Positions 1 through 10,764 of a stretch of DNA of 64,000 nucleotides are shown piece after piece; within the stretch, counting starts at the first letter, position 1, and each line of letters starts with the position of its first letter. The position numbers and the translations under genes were made by a program. The notes below the pieces were generated by a model. It was not told the DNA's origin. It did no database searches and worked only from the letters and a program-made list of their open reading frames with translations. This DNA comes from Macrocystis pyrifera (taxonomy: Eukaryota > Sar > Phaeophyceae > Laminariales > Laminariaceae). The stretch covers positions 22,111,142 through 22,175,141 of the forward strand of contig JASSKH010000001.1 of NCBI GenBank assembly GCA_031763025.1, in the 5' to 3' direction.

Positions 1-97
1 CGTCGTATCTTACAGTTGGTATCACAAAGTGAGGTGTTCTGCACGGATGCTCCCTCCCAGTACACTATTAACAGTGCTGTTGATTAGAGAGACAGCC

Positions 98-205
98 TAT
101 TACGGAGAACCATAGTAAATAGGACCAAATATTGTTAGTAAAAATAGATAAATATATAGGTTTTTATGAATACCATGGTCCTATTAACTATGGACCCCCG
201 TAATA
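98..205. mobile_element. MITE copy 1 (TA-flanked, about 110 bp)
   Basis: This is the first of fourteen copies of one short family in the window. Its ends are inverted repeats reading TATTACGG...CCGTAATA, followed inward by CATAGTAAATAGGACC on the left and a mirrored GGTCCTATTAACTATGG on the right. The AT-rich centre resembles TTAGTAAAAATAGNTAAATATATAGG. There is no coding capacity. The TA at each end is consistent with a Tc1/mariner-type TA target duplication, which is an inference from the ends only. Confidence 0.8.
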
Positions 206-344
206 GTAGCTACCCAATCAGCCCTGACTAAGTAGACTGGCATGTTTTCACTTTTAACCAACAGTACTACAATAAGTACTCCCAACGGCAGTATTTACGT
301 TACACTGTTGGCCAGAAGGGAAAACCTGCTCTAGTTAGCGCTGA

Positions 345-720
345 CTAAGCAAGTGTAGTAGGGCTATTCCTTCTGACCAAGAAACTATTAATATCAAGTT
401 TGTGAGTTCGACTCGATCTAGGCACTGATCTCCGGGGCGAACTCCTCGCCACGTGTTACTGCTCTGGGAAACCGAAAACCTTCGAGGCTTTTTACATCCC
501 GGGAAAAAAGTGATCACGCTACGAATCGAACCTATGTACGTCATGTTCAGAAGCGGACGAGCTACCCTACCCACCGAACTTATCCACGGCTAGGAGGTGA
601 TCGATTTTACAGATATGTAGCGCGTGACGAGGGGTTCGCCCCGAAGATCAATGCCGAGACTGAATCGAACTCACAAAGTCAATATCTTGTTGGTCAGAAG
701 GGAACGACTATTGATAAGTA
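345..720. repeat. Inverted pair of tRNA-like repeat pieces
   Basis: The sequence at about 345-460 recurs in inverted, diverged form at about 625-720. Shared stretches include GAGTTCGACTCGATCT on one side and its complement on the other, and CCTTCTGACCAAGAA on one side with TTGGTCAGAAGG on the other. GAGTTCGACTC resembles a polymerase III B box. I interpret this as two head-to-head fragments of an old tRNA-related repeat. Confidence 0.4.
505..580 (-). other. tRNA-like sequence, probably tRNA pseudogene or SINE head
   Basis: On the minus strand the sequence contains a GGGTAGCTCGTCCG stretch resembling an A box and AGGTTCGATTCG resembling a B box, followed by a run of six T that could act as a polymerase III terminator. 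The T stem and acceptor stem do not pair well, so I do not call a functional tRNA or an anticodon. Confidence 0.22.
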
Positions 721-1527
721 CCAGAGTAGAAGGCTATGCATTCTACTGACCGTGTAGGCTAGCGGCATGTCCTTTCTAACCAAGAAGTACTGCCGAGTCC
801 TCGCAGTGTGAGGGTACTATCAGCCTAAATACTGCCAGTACTTGCAACATCCGCAGGACAGAACCCCAGAATACGAACAGCAGTACTGGCAGTATCCGCC
901 CAGACTATTAATACTACAAGTACCGGCAGTCCCGCAGAATTGAACCCCGAAACTCCTCAAGTACAACCAGCATCCGCAATACACGCCTCAGAAAAACTTC
1001 CAGCACTCATAGCAGTTTGAGCAGTATTGCAGCATTGAGCGCTGGCACACTGCCAGTATTTTCAGTACCTCCGGTGCTCCCCGCCTAAAGTGTTTTGCTC
1101 CAACTCTCGCCCCTGGCAGCATCTGTGCATGTTTTCTACCAAAACTGGTTTGGATGAACTCATCGAAACGGTGTCCGAGTATACTGAGAGCATTTATAAT
1201 AAGAGTCCCTGCGAGTAAATATTGCGAGTACGGGCGCATCTCCTGTGTAGTCGTGATGGTAGGTCGCCGACACGTGAGTTGGATGCAATGGCCTTGGTCT
1301 ATCGTTATGCCAGGTACTCCGTACATGCTGAGCGAATACGGGATGCGAGGGGCGAGCCAGCACCGCCAGCGTTGTTTGTTGCACGTAGCATACAGCAGTA
1401 CAGCTATTTTTAATAGTGATAACAGCAAGGAAGCAACTACAGGCACGTAGTTGACGTCTTATTCCATACCAGGCAGCATCATATGTAAAACCAGCAGAAC
1501 AACGGCAGTAGCAACCAGTGCGCTCAC

Positions 1528-1694
1528 CCTGCAGAGCTGAACCGTGTACACCTCTCGCTTCTCGCCGGACAATTTGATGAGAGGGCTTAGGCAGATCGCG
1601 CAGGAAGCCTCTTTCAGCGACGGCGTCCGGAATTCCTCATCGACACCCTTTCCTGCACACCCCCTTTCGCTCCTCTCCGAATTTGCTCCGCCTG

Positions 1695-1727
<33 letters not shown>

Positions 1728-1959
1728 TGTTGCCGCAATCAACAGCATCGATTGCCTCGCTGGGTTCGGTCGAAGTTCTCCTGAGGGGAGTCTGGAACCG
1801 CAAGTTGACATCTAACGGCGAAATTCCGCCTGAAGGCTGCCTGCTCGGCCGTTCTCTGGGAGACGTGGCGAGAGTCACCACAGCAGCAGCAGCCGGAGAG
1901 CTATCACCTCCCGAGGAGGTGTCCCTATACGTTTCGCTTTGGGGCGTCTTCGGTTCCAT
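1528..1959 (-). CDS. RING-finger protein, first exon (partial gene)
   Basis: The minus-strand frame begins with an ATG at 1957-1959 and gives 144 codons: a Ser/Pro/Thr-rich N-terminus with a run of ten serines (encoded by a CTG-type triplet tract) and then CAICLSPL...EVYTVQLCR. C-x2-C followed about 20 residues later by L-C-R is the first half of a RING or RING-H2 finger, a domain typical of E3 ubiquitin ligases. A splice donor (AGG|GTGAGC) follows directly at 1527, in phase 0, so the next exon would be expected to begin with the zinc-binding histidine. That exon was not found to the left. The gene is divergent from the coiled-coil gene starting at 2475, with about 500 bp between the ATGs. 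No substrate or partner can be inferred. Confidence 0.6.
1698..1731. repeat. CTG trinucleotide tract
   Basis: About eleven CTG-type triplets in a row lie inside the RING exon. On the coding (minus) strand they encode a poly-serine run. Such tracts are length-unstable. Confidence 0.85.
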
Positions 1960-2474
1960 AAGGGTCAACGTTGGCGACAGTTACCCTGGGTTGGATCATG
2001 AGAGGAGAGAAAAATGCAAGTGCTGCCCGTTGGTGTTTATTATTAATAATATTAATATTAATAGTTGTGTTGCTCTTAGTTTTACTGGCTCAGAGTATTA
2101 CTCGTACAGAAGTACGTACGGGTACGTAACAATTGTAGGCACCAACATTTCAACACTCTGCACAGCATTCGTTTGCGTCATGCGAGCATGAACTCCGCAT
2201 GGTCTAGACAGATATACAGCAGCGAAATATGTTTGGCTCACCACGTTTGCCTCTCTTCGTATATGCGTACGTCCCAAGGAAGCGCAAGCCTGGTGTGCTG
2301 CTCCCAACGAATCTCGAACAATCCCCTACAAAATAACGCCAATCGAGAAAAGTGGAAACCGCACCTTGACAAACATTTTTTCATTTTTTTGGTTTTCGAA
2401 CAATCAACTACAAGCAGTTGTACAAACATTCGCGATCTCCGTGCTCCGTGCTCCTAGAGCAGTATCATAGCGCA

Positions 2475-2938
2475 ATGGGTATCCGTGGGGCTGCAGGAAA
2501 CGTGGCCGGGATACCTGGGAGAAACCCCAGTTGTCTCTTGGGTGATCGAGCGGTGCGGGAAGACGGGGAAGGGGGCGATCTGTGCGGCCGATTGTCAAGA
2601 AAGATACGGTCGCAGGCGGGTCAGCTGGCAGTGCTCACCGAAAAACTACAACAGCAGGAAGCCTACTCGAGACTCGTCGAGACCCGCTTGGTGCAGCTGG
2701 ATCCGGCGCACTCGCTGCCGGTAGCCCCCGAGCACCCCAACTGCGACGCCGCTAGTGGATCGATCCAGCAGCAAACGTCGTTTGTTGTTGGCGCTGAGCA
2801 CCGCGATCCTGACGAGCGTGGACCGCGCGGGGCGGGAGGCGGCGAGGACAGCCTGCGACGAGGATACCAGGCAGCCCAGACAAGATTGAGAGACGCGGCG
2901 CGGCTGATACGGCAACTTAAAGAAGCTTTGACCACCAG
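2475..2938 (+). CDS. Coiled-coil protein gene, exon 1
   Basis: The first in-frame ATG (MGIRGAAGNV) follows an upstream stop and begins a frame that becomes heptad-rich: LSRKIRSQAGQLAVLTEKLQQQ and, near the end, AARLIRQLKEALTT. The middle (about residues 75-130) is Gly/Asp/Pro-rich and probably disordered. The exon ends at a GTATGA donor at 2939 in phase 2. The next exon at 4186 opens in phase 2. The start is chosen as the first ATG; a non-coding exon upstream cannot be excluded. The protein is probably a structural or scaffold coiled coil, but I do not recognise the family. It is transcribed away from the RING gene. Confidence 0.55.
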
Positions 2939-4185
2939 GTATGAGGTGTGAGGACCCTGAGGAGACATCGAGTTAGACTCTTCCGGGCTGATAGGGTGGC
3001 GATCGATGCGGCTCGTGCAGCATGCGTAACGACAGCAGTGGGCACAGCGGTCGCCGATCGCTTTTTTTGTCCTCAAAGCGGCATCAAGACCAACAAACAA
3101 CCAGCAGCAGTAGAGACCCTCCGCAACCCGGTCTGCGCGCACGCAAGTTCTCTGCCGTCGCGGAAGCATGTGCACCAAAAATGGAGTTGCCGCCTCGTAC
3201 CTCGTACTCGTTTACAAATTCCTTGCGCTCGTCAGTATACTGCTTGCTTGCTGTACCTGTAGCGTACGAGGGCTGGATGAATGCGGACTCCGCAAGGCGC
3301 AGACAAAGGGCATAGCAGGACAGCAGCGGTGTGGTGGCCAGTCAGCTGGCCGACCTGGTCGACGGCACGGCGTCGCCCGTTTCCTAATCCGAGTGGGGAT
3401 GCTGCCCGAACAATTCTCGCGTTGAAGATGGAGATTTCCAGCGGAGATCCTGAACCATTTTTCCTCTTTCGATCCCTGAATTCAAATCGAATGCCGCGCG
3501 CGCGCCCTTGACTTCGTGGTATATAGCCAGCCTCGGCGTGCGATCCGACAGTTTCCCGCCAGAAAAATGGTGCGCGTGTGCAGGGGTAACGGTAATCCAG
3601 AGCCAACTTTCGTGTGTCGATTGTTGAATTCAAATTTGGTGGAGCTGAGAATAAATATGTTCATGTTGCCCTCGATCGCTGAAGAGGATCTCGCCCCTTT
3701 CCGGAATGATTAGCGACAAATAAATGTCAAGTCAAGCGCCACCTAAAATTGTACTCTACATCGGCTTCTATCAGCTATGCGAAAACCCTGAGTGATGCAG
3801 CCGATCTGTTCGAAGTTTACATCTCGCTTTTGAGAGTCGAAGGGGAAGATTATGCATGTACTTTGGGCTAGATTTTCTGCGCCGTTTATAGCCTTGCTGG
3901 AAATCGTACGCTCATAGCGGAGAAGGGTTGGCAGTCCCGTGCAACGGGGAGAGTACTCCTTGCCCACTATACCAGCGAACATCTGCCGATAATCTGCTCA
4001 CAGATCCTGTTGCTAGACTGGCTTACACTCTGGTCTGATTTATGTGTTCCCCGTGCATCTCCTGAACCCTGCTGCACAGTCCGGCGCAACGACCCCCCTC
4101 TTCTTCGCCCACACACGTATCAACTTTTGGCAACTCCTCACGTGAGAGTGTGGCTCCGCAATGTTTTCCCAATGTCGTTTGCCAG

Positions 4186-4498
4186 GGATGGCGAAGCGAA
4201 AGCCGCAGTCGAACGAGCCCGCAAGTTCCAGCAGGAGGCAAACACTCTCCGTCGCAAGGCAAGAAGCAGCAGCACCAGCGGCAGCAGCACCAGCGGGGGG
4301 GGGGGTAGCTGCGTCTGCGGCAGTCGCAACGCCTGTTGCTGCCGCGTGGGAGGAGATGCGCATGCCGCAGTTGGAGGCAGTCGGAGTCACCATCACCTCG
4401 AGGAGGACATCTCGCGCCTGGAGAAGCAGTTAGACGAGGAACGCGGGGCGTTTGCTGCGGCCAGGGCCGAGAATGACGAGCTTCAGGCGGCCTTAGAG
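4186..4498 (+). CDS. Coiled-coil protein gene, exon 2
   Basis: The exon follows a TTTGCCAG acceptor and opens in phase 2, matching the preceding donor. It encodes EAKAAVERARKFQQEANTLR, then a low-complexity Ser/Gly/Cys/His segment (about 55 residues, with a G-run), then a clear heptad segment DISRLEKQLDEERGAF and ENDELQAALE. It ends at GAG|GTACAG in phase 0. The low-complexity insert, containing CAGCAG-type triplets and a nine-base G run, looks like an expanded repeat inside the coding region. Confidence 0.55.
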
Positions 4499-5733
4499 GT
4501 ACAGATACGGAGAAGGGGGTGACGTTAACGTTGGCGCCGTAATGGGACGATGGTTAACGAGGTGGTGCGCGTAGCGTCGGTGGTCGTTCATCTCTGGTTT
4601 ATCGTTTGCGCTCATGATGTAGTTTCCTGATTAGGATAATGTTCGCCGCTTTGCCGTCTGCATCCCCTATTGATATGCGTAATAAATTTCCGGGTTGCCA
4701 CGTTCCGTAAGAACGGCCACCATATTTCATCGGCCATGTCCTCGCCACTTAAGGCCGAAGGTTGGAGCAGGGAAAAAAAAATAGTGTCGAGGCGTGTTTC
4801 ATCTTTCGGAAGTTCCTTCAATTTTAACTTGAGAATCGAGGGTCGAGGGTCGGGTTTCCTAAAGAGGATGTTTTTTTTTGTGACAGTGTCGCGCACCACA
4901 CTGTGGAACAGGAGAGACACGTTTTCTTACATGTAGATAGCTTTACATGTGTCCAGAGTGTGGCCAGGATGTGACACTTATATGTTGCATCATTACACCG
5001 ACCTATCTGCTTGTCTCCAGGAGATGCAGGTCTCTCAAACGGCTCTTCGGTATAAAAAAAAAGTAGGGTGCTTGTTTGAGCGTTCTGGCGAGATAAAATC
5101 GTAAACACTGTGCACCCATACAGAGATTCGACCAGTAGTCGCTGTTGTGGCTTGTGGCCAAGCCGTCGCTGACCTCTGGTCGTTGCTCGGCAGGCTTGTG
5201 CTTTGTTTATCATGATCGCCTTTGTCTTTTTGTCAAGAGCGCCGACCTCGAGCCACACTGCTCTAGTTCACTAAAGGTGGGGAGGGAGAAACTCACGTAC
5301 GTCGCGTGTGCTGCAGTATTTCCTGCGGAGCACCTTGACGCGCGTTTTTTCACTTTAGGAAACACCAAAAATGCTACTTTCTTGCAAAACTAAGAGCAAG
5401 CCCTTTGTACAACCTAGATAAAAAGAGCGGCGACCGGGTGAAAAAATAAACTGTTCTTAACAACATCCCAGCTACCGGGTATCTTGCAAAAAAATGACTG
5501 AAAAAAGGGGATTCAAGACAGAAAAAGAAAAAGAAATGACCCCCACATAGATAGCACCCAATAAATGATTAATGATAACTTTGGAGTTTGAGCGAGCATC
5601 AAAAACGGGTAAGAGCATGCTGCGCTCCTGTCGTGCGACTCTTTGCGTTGTACCTAGGACGCAAAAACCGCCCCCCGAACAAGCAGCAGCCGGTGCTGAA
5701 AATCGTGATGTCTTGTCCCTGAAATCTCTCTAG

Positions 5734-5805
5734 GGGCGAGCGGGGGGGGTGAAGAAGGCTGAGGATCTCGCCGCCGAAAAGGAAGCCCTTCTCGACTACG
5801 TGCAG
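5734..5805 (+). CDS. Coiled-coil protein gene, exon 3 (short)
   Basis: This 72-base exon is too short to stand out as an open frame. It lies between a TCTCTCTAG acceptor and a CAG|GTGGAC donor, both phase 0, and encodes KKAEDLAAEKEALLDYVQ after a short Gly-rich lead. The heptad pattern continues that of the flanking exons. The donor is weak at positions +4 to +6, so the 3' border is less certain. Confidence 0.45.
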
Positions 5806-6261
5806 GTGGACTACTGCATCGAAGGCGTTGCGTTCTTGCTTGGTTGGTTTGTTGGACGGGGGTCCGATGGGTAGTTCTTTCCGAGGGAGGGTGGGTTCAG
5901 TTGGGTGAGTATTTTCGCGGGTACGGTATTGTGGGATCAAAACCAAGAGTACTTTTTACCCGAAAACGTGAACCAAAACCTTATATTTCGCGATAAGGTA
6001 ACGGAATTTTTCTACCCTGGAACATTTTCCAAGATATCATACCAGGGTATTTCGTAGTATGGAGACGGATATGGTACTGGGGAGCTATAGTGCGGGTGGT
6101 ACATACCCGTTGGCAAGTCCTACGCCGTTTTACCCGGGTAAAAACCCGGGTGAACAGCGTACAGTAGCTATATTTGGCGCTACACTAAAGGCTACAAGAC
6201 TACTCGGGCATGATATACAAATTTTATACTGGTTAACTTCGGAGTACTGTAGGTAAGATTA

Positions 6262-6452
6262 CAACGGGCATGGTAGTGGGTGTACTCGATAGCATGCATG
6301 GCCGTAGTCGTATGACCATAGAACCTCGCATCCTTACAGTGCCGATACGGAGCACGTCGGGTTTTAACCGACCAGGCAGAGTTTGGTTGCACCACAATCG
6401 CGAAGCGCCGTGAGGTGTTTGTAGGGCGAGTCGCATTAAGGGTGAGCTGCAT
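6262..6452 (+). mobile_element. LINE 3'-end fragment (5'-truncated)
   Basis: About 190 bases match, with moderate divergence, the sequence downstream of the LINE-like C-terminus on the minus strand at 35085-35260. Shared words include GCATGCATGGCCGTAGTCGT, ATGACCATAGA, GAAGCGCCGTGAGGTGT and GGGTGAGCTG. Only the 3' untranslated end is present, as expected of a 5'-truncated LINE insertion. It lies in the intron between coiled-coil exons 3 and 4. Confidence 0.55.
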
Positions 6453-6806
6453 CCTGCTAAGAACCGCTTTTGAGGCGGACTTTCTTGCGTATGGATGGCA
6501 ACTTCGAATGAATCGATGTGTGTTCCGGTGTGGCCACTCCCAGAGACAGCAATGAATACACTACACTATGTACACTATCTATTGAGGGGCGGCAATACCG
6601 GGCATCGCATAGCAATATGTCTCTACTCTAATTAGGAGGGCCTTTTGATCGAATATTAATGTACAAATGCTCCTAATGTTGAAGGGCAGAGTGGTGCCTC
6701 TTACTACTGTAGGTTACACCGGGGGTAGATTGTATTCGAGGCATTCCAAAGTACCCACCATGGTCACCTGGTGTATGTACTTCATGCGTCGTCCGCAACA
6801 CCGCAG

Positions 6807-6977
6807 GATCTGCAGGAGAAGGTCAGCGGCTTGGAGGCCGCCTGCGGTTCCCTCGAACGCGAGCGTAGCGAAGCGTGCCTGCTCGTGAAGGATCTCCGGA
6901 GAGATGTAGAGGGGGCGGATACCGCTGCGGCGGACATGAGGCGGGACAACCAGCGCCAAGCGAGGGAAATCACGGAG
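6807..6977 (+). CDS. Coiled-coil protein gene, exon 4
   Basis: Fifty-seven codons in phase 0 at both ends encode EKVSGLEAACGSLERERSEA and VKDLRRDVEGADTAAADMRR, a strongly heptad-like segment. The acceptor is CCGCAG at 6801-6806, with a second in-frame candidate nine bases downstream (TGCAG). The donor is GAG|GTGTAC. The exon is GC-rich in contrast to the flanking AT-rich intronic sequence. Confidence 0.55.
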
Positions 6978-7664
6978 GTGTACCTGATGCCCTTTTGCTT
7001 GCTTCCCTGTTGGCTGCCGCAGAACATGAGCTGGTTCAATTTGAGCGCCCCAAAATGTGTATGTACCCCACCAATTCCGCTTGCCATGGTCTACTCTAGC
7101 GTCACACGTTTGGTATCAGACTGACCCCTGTGCACAGCGCAAGAAAACGTCGGCATCCGGCTTCAAAGACGTTAATTCGGGCAAAAACGTGAACGTTTAG
7201 CCGAAAACGTTGAACCTTTTGCGGGAATATGGCATCGTTGAGTTTAGTTGTCGTACGTGATGCCTAGCAATGCGCACATTTCCTGTCCTGCTTAGTGAAT
7301 TACCAAAAAACTCGTCGACGGTTTCCCTAGCATTTCCTGAAACGTGTCAAAACGTCCCCGAATTTTGAAGGGTGATAGATTCTGGTGTTGCCTTTAAAAC
7401 TCGAAATATTTCTGTACATTTTTTTCTTCAGATCTCTCGAAACCGGTTTTCCAGGATCCCAGCCACAGGGACCCAAATAGCCGACTTTTTGTTTTTTTAT
7501 TAGTTTCAAACTCAGCTGGCGCCAGATGCGGCTGTTAAGAATGAAATATCGCGCGAAAATCAGAAAAAAACTGACTGAGAAGGGTCGATATCGAATAGAC
7601 GTAAGGCCCAAAGTGGATCCGACACTAAAACTGAGCCATTACGAGATAATGCCGTAGCTTATAC

Positions 7665-7774
7665 TATTACAGGGGACCATAGTAAACGGGACCAAATTTT
7701 GTTAGTAAAAGTAGGGAATATATATAGGTTTTTGTATGTACCGTAGGTGCTATTTACTATGGTCCTCCGTGATA
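7665..7774. mobile_element. MITE copy 2
   Basis: Full-length copy with TATTACAGGGG and TCCTCCGTGATA ends, inside the intron between coiled-coil exons 4 and 5. Confidence 0.75.
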
Positions 7775-8029
7775 CACTACCAGGTAGTTACCAGAAATAT
7801 ACTGTTTCCGTTCAAAAGTCCCAATGTTCACGGCGTGTTTTCGAGACAGACCCTGATTTTTTTTTGCGCACGTGTTTTATGCGTCCTTGCCGAAGCCAAC
7901 ATCGTCGATATTTTTTTTTTTTGCACTTCTTTCGTTAGGAATTGGGGGTTCCGGGAAGCCCAGATATCCATATTATATATCAATTGACCAATTTTTCGGG
8001 CGATTTTATCGCCGAAAAAGCTATTAAAA

Positions 8030-9180
8030 AGATCAGGGCAGTCCTCGGGATTTTTCCCGCCGGTTATTACCGGACTCTGGACGACCCCGCGATCTCGTGA
8101 AATAGTCGAAATCTCGCTGCCGTTCAAACTGATCCCGACCAGATGGTTGTAACCCGATCCCGTCCAAAATGATCCCGTGAAAATAGGGACATCCCGATCC
8201 CGTCCAACCTAGTACCGCGAAGTAGCGTCAAATCCCGTGGTTTCTCGGTCCCGCGTCGTGCAAACCTGCAGAAATATCAGTATTGATATTCCCGAAACCT
8301 GTTCCAAAAACGTCCCGCGCTTTTCGATGCGAACGAGATATTTGTGTGACCTGCAGGTCTGACTATCCATCAACCATTTGCGTAATTTTCTCGTGAGTTT
8401 AATTCTTGGCGTGTGCATGTGTGCTTCGTCTGCTTTTAGTTTTTCTTCGTGTACGTACATCCTTTCTTTTCGTCTATGCTTGCTGGATGCCTACGTGAGA
8501 CTAAACTATTACGGGGGTCCATAGTTAATGGGACCAAATTTTACGAGTAAAAATAGGTAAATATATAGGTTTTTGTCTGTACTATAGGTCCTATTAACTA
8601 TAGACCCCCGAAATAGTGCGTCCTCTTTTCCCTTACTGAATGCCTAGAAAAAACGATATCCCCAAAGAAAAGTATGTGTCACACTCTTATGACACTCTTG
8701 TGATTGGAGGGGTTGCTCTGTTTAGTATAGCTCGGTACGAATCGGGACGTACGATGCAGCAGCGCCACCACCACGTTTTTTTGTCGTAGGGAGGTATGCT
8801 ATCTATTGGGTCTTGCGGAGCCCGCCAGGAACACGCTCTCGCGCAACAAATAATATGCCACTGTGGCGTCCTGTGATTCTTGGATCTCGCGCAAAACATC
8901 CCGCAAAGTCCCGTTAACTCCGAATCCCGTCTTGTGATGTCCTGTGGTTGACGAATCCCGCGTACAGCATCCCGTGGAATCCGGCGATTAATTAATCCCG
9001 TCCCGTGGCGTCCCGTGGACACTGCGTCCCGCCCAAAATATGCCGTGGAGTTTCACCAGTCAGGGATCCCGTCCTGTGGTGTCCCGTGGGTGCTGAGCCC
9101 CGCCCCCGAAGATGCCGTGGAGTCGCGTGTATGTCGGATCTCGCCCGAGACTGACCCGAAAGAAAACAATATTACCGAGG
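8030..9180. repeat. CCCGT-rich degenerate tandem words
   Basis: Outside the MITE, short words such as GATCCCGTCC, ATCCCGTGG and GTCCCGTGG recur irregularly (clusters at about 8040-8235 and 8870-9140). The pattern resembles a decayed minisatellite. No frame or motif suggests a gene. Confidence 0.4.
8507..8615. mobile_element. MITE copy 3
   Basis: Full-length copy. Both arms read TATTACGGGGGTCCATAG or its complement, with one mismatch at the right end. Confidence 0.8.
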
Positions 9181-10632
9181 ACTACCCTGAAAAAGATACC
9201 TGTTAGTATAGCTGACAGCTGTCGCTAGCAACTCGTGCAGCTGGATGTTTATAACCGTTGCCAACTTGTGCGCGTTGGGTGTCGATGAAAAACGGAAAAT
9301 AACATCAGCATATGAAAAAATGCAACAAACGTATCATGCGAAAAGAAGCGCATGCAAAAACTACGCGAGTGCTCGTACGCCGATCACACTCCGCCCCACC
9401 GGCCACCGTTGAACTGCCCGCCACCTCGGCAGTCGGTGAGCGGTGAGCGGTCACCCCTAGCCATCCTGCGGTTCGAACGACTGTACCGTTCTCGGCCCGC
9501 CCGCTACACCTCCAAAAACCTCCTCCGCTGTACGAGTACTCGTACAATAGCTATAAGAACTCTTGAGTACCCAACCAAGTGTAAACATTGTTCGGAGGTG
9601 ATTTTTTCTTTAGAAAGAATTGCACAATAGCAAGCACACGAGAGACTAGCAGAGCACAGGAGGCTTACCCCAGCGAGCCGTTCCCATCCGAGACACTGGG
9701 CTCGCACAGCCGCGGCGGCGGCTGTCTTGCCGCGTGGTGCTGTGTTTGTCAGCCCGCCGTGCTCTCTGTCTGCGCTGATGCGATAGCGATAAACTGCTGC
9801 TGTGAAAAAAAAAGTAATCGGTGGCTGATGTGTCATGATCGTTTTGACGATAAAATCGGTCGTAGGTAGACCCACCTGGCGACAATTTCGGAGGGATCCC
9901 TACCAAACGCAAGCTCGAAATTAGAAAAAGCTGCGTTCGCTCTTAACAAAACGCCCTTTTCTCGATCGTTTTTTTTAAGGAATCATAGAACACGTGCGCA
10001 CAAGTTGAGGGTCTGACTCGAAAAAATCGGTTCGACGTTAGATGAGGAAAAAACACAAGCCGTTAAACTTGAACCAGTCGCCCCGCCCGCACCATGATGG
10101 ACAGCACGGTAGTTGCTGCATCAGCGTAAGTTGGTGATGCCGTTTTTAGTGAAGGAAAAGGCAGGGGGTGGCTAACAGATGTTGTAGCTATGGTACAAGG
10201 GCGCTAACGAACCGAGGGCAAGAGGTAGGGTGTGTATGTAGGTCGGACACCGCCAGCATTCGGAGATAAAAAATGTGTAGGATTCAATGCCCGCGTATTC
10301 GGAACCGACGCATAGCACGGGGTTTGAATTGAATCAAGAAAAACAAATACACGTGTGTCAGCGACCGATCGCAAAGCAGAGGACGCATCTAGCATGTGCT
10401 GCTCGAGAGAAGAGCTGAAACCGTGAAGTAGAGTCCGCTGCAGCATTCTTCCGGAAAGGGACGACGGGTTTGGTAACGCTCGCCCATCGTGTCGAGGATC
10501 TCACGGCACCGAACCCGACGTTTTTTATCGAGGCATTTTTGTGAGCGAATGCACACAACGAGAAGCGAACCATAAACCAAACGAAAACGGCGATCGCCCG
10601 TTGCCCTCCGCGCTTTTCCGAACACCGCGAAG
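9181..10632. other. Intronic sequence, nothing recognised
   Basis: The stretch between the CCCGT-rich region and coiled-coil exon 5 contains several overlapping frames on both strands but no motif, RNA or repeat that I recognise. Confidence 0.3.
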
Positions 10633-10764
10633 GTGAGAGCACAGCTGGCGGAGTTAAGGAAGGCTGGGGAAGCGGAGATAACGGAGAAAGACGAGATGTG
10701 GCGACTGTACAACGAGCTTCTGGAGCAACTCCAGACGGCAGAGGAAGAAAAGGAAGAGCTCGAG
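10633..10764 (+). CDS. Coiled-coil protein gene, exon 5, GC donor
   Basis: Forty-four codons encode RAQLAELRKAGEAEITEKDE and EQLQTAEEEKEELE, among the clearest coiled-coil segments here. The acceptor is either CGCGAAG before 10633 or GCACAG before 10645, both phase 0. The donor reads GAG|GCAAGT, the usual consensus of GC-AG introns, rather than GT. The intron before it is about 3.7 kb with two MITEs and the one after it about 5.1 kb with a MITE and a pyrimidine-rich block. Confidence 0.55.

Larger units (their letters stand above)
206..1458. other. Repeat-rich, no gene recognised
   Basis: Apart from the tRNA-like pieces, this stretch has many short CAGTACTGCCAGTA-like AT/CAG-type words (about 780-1060) and several overlapping frames without recognisable motifs. 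The missing downstream exons of the minus-strand RING gene should lie here or beyond the window's left edge, but I could not identify them. Confidence 0.3.

Noticed and set aside
1544-2191. 215-codon plus-strand frame with a poly-leucine run
   Set aside because: It is mostly the complement of the RING exon. The leucine run is the CTG tract read on the wrong strand.
9504-9912. Overlapping minus-strand frames of 88 and 123 codons
   Set aside because: No recognisable motif, no splice context, and different frames overlap; treated as intronic.
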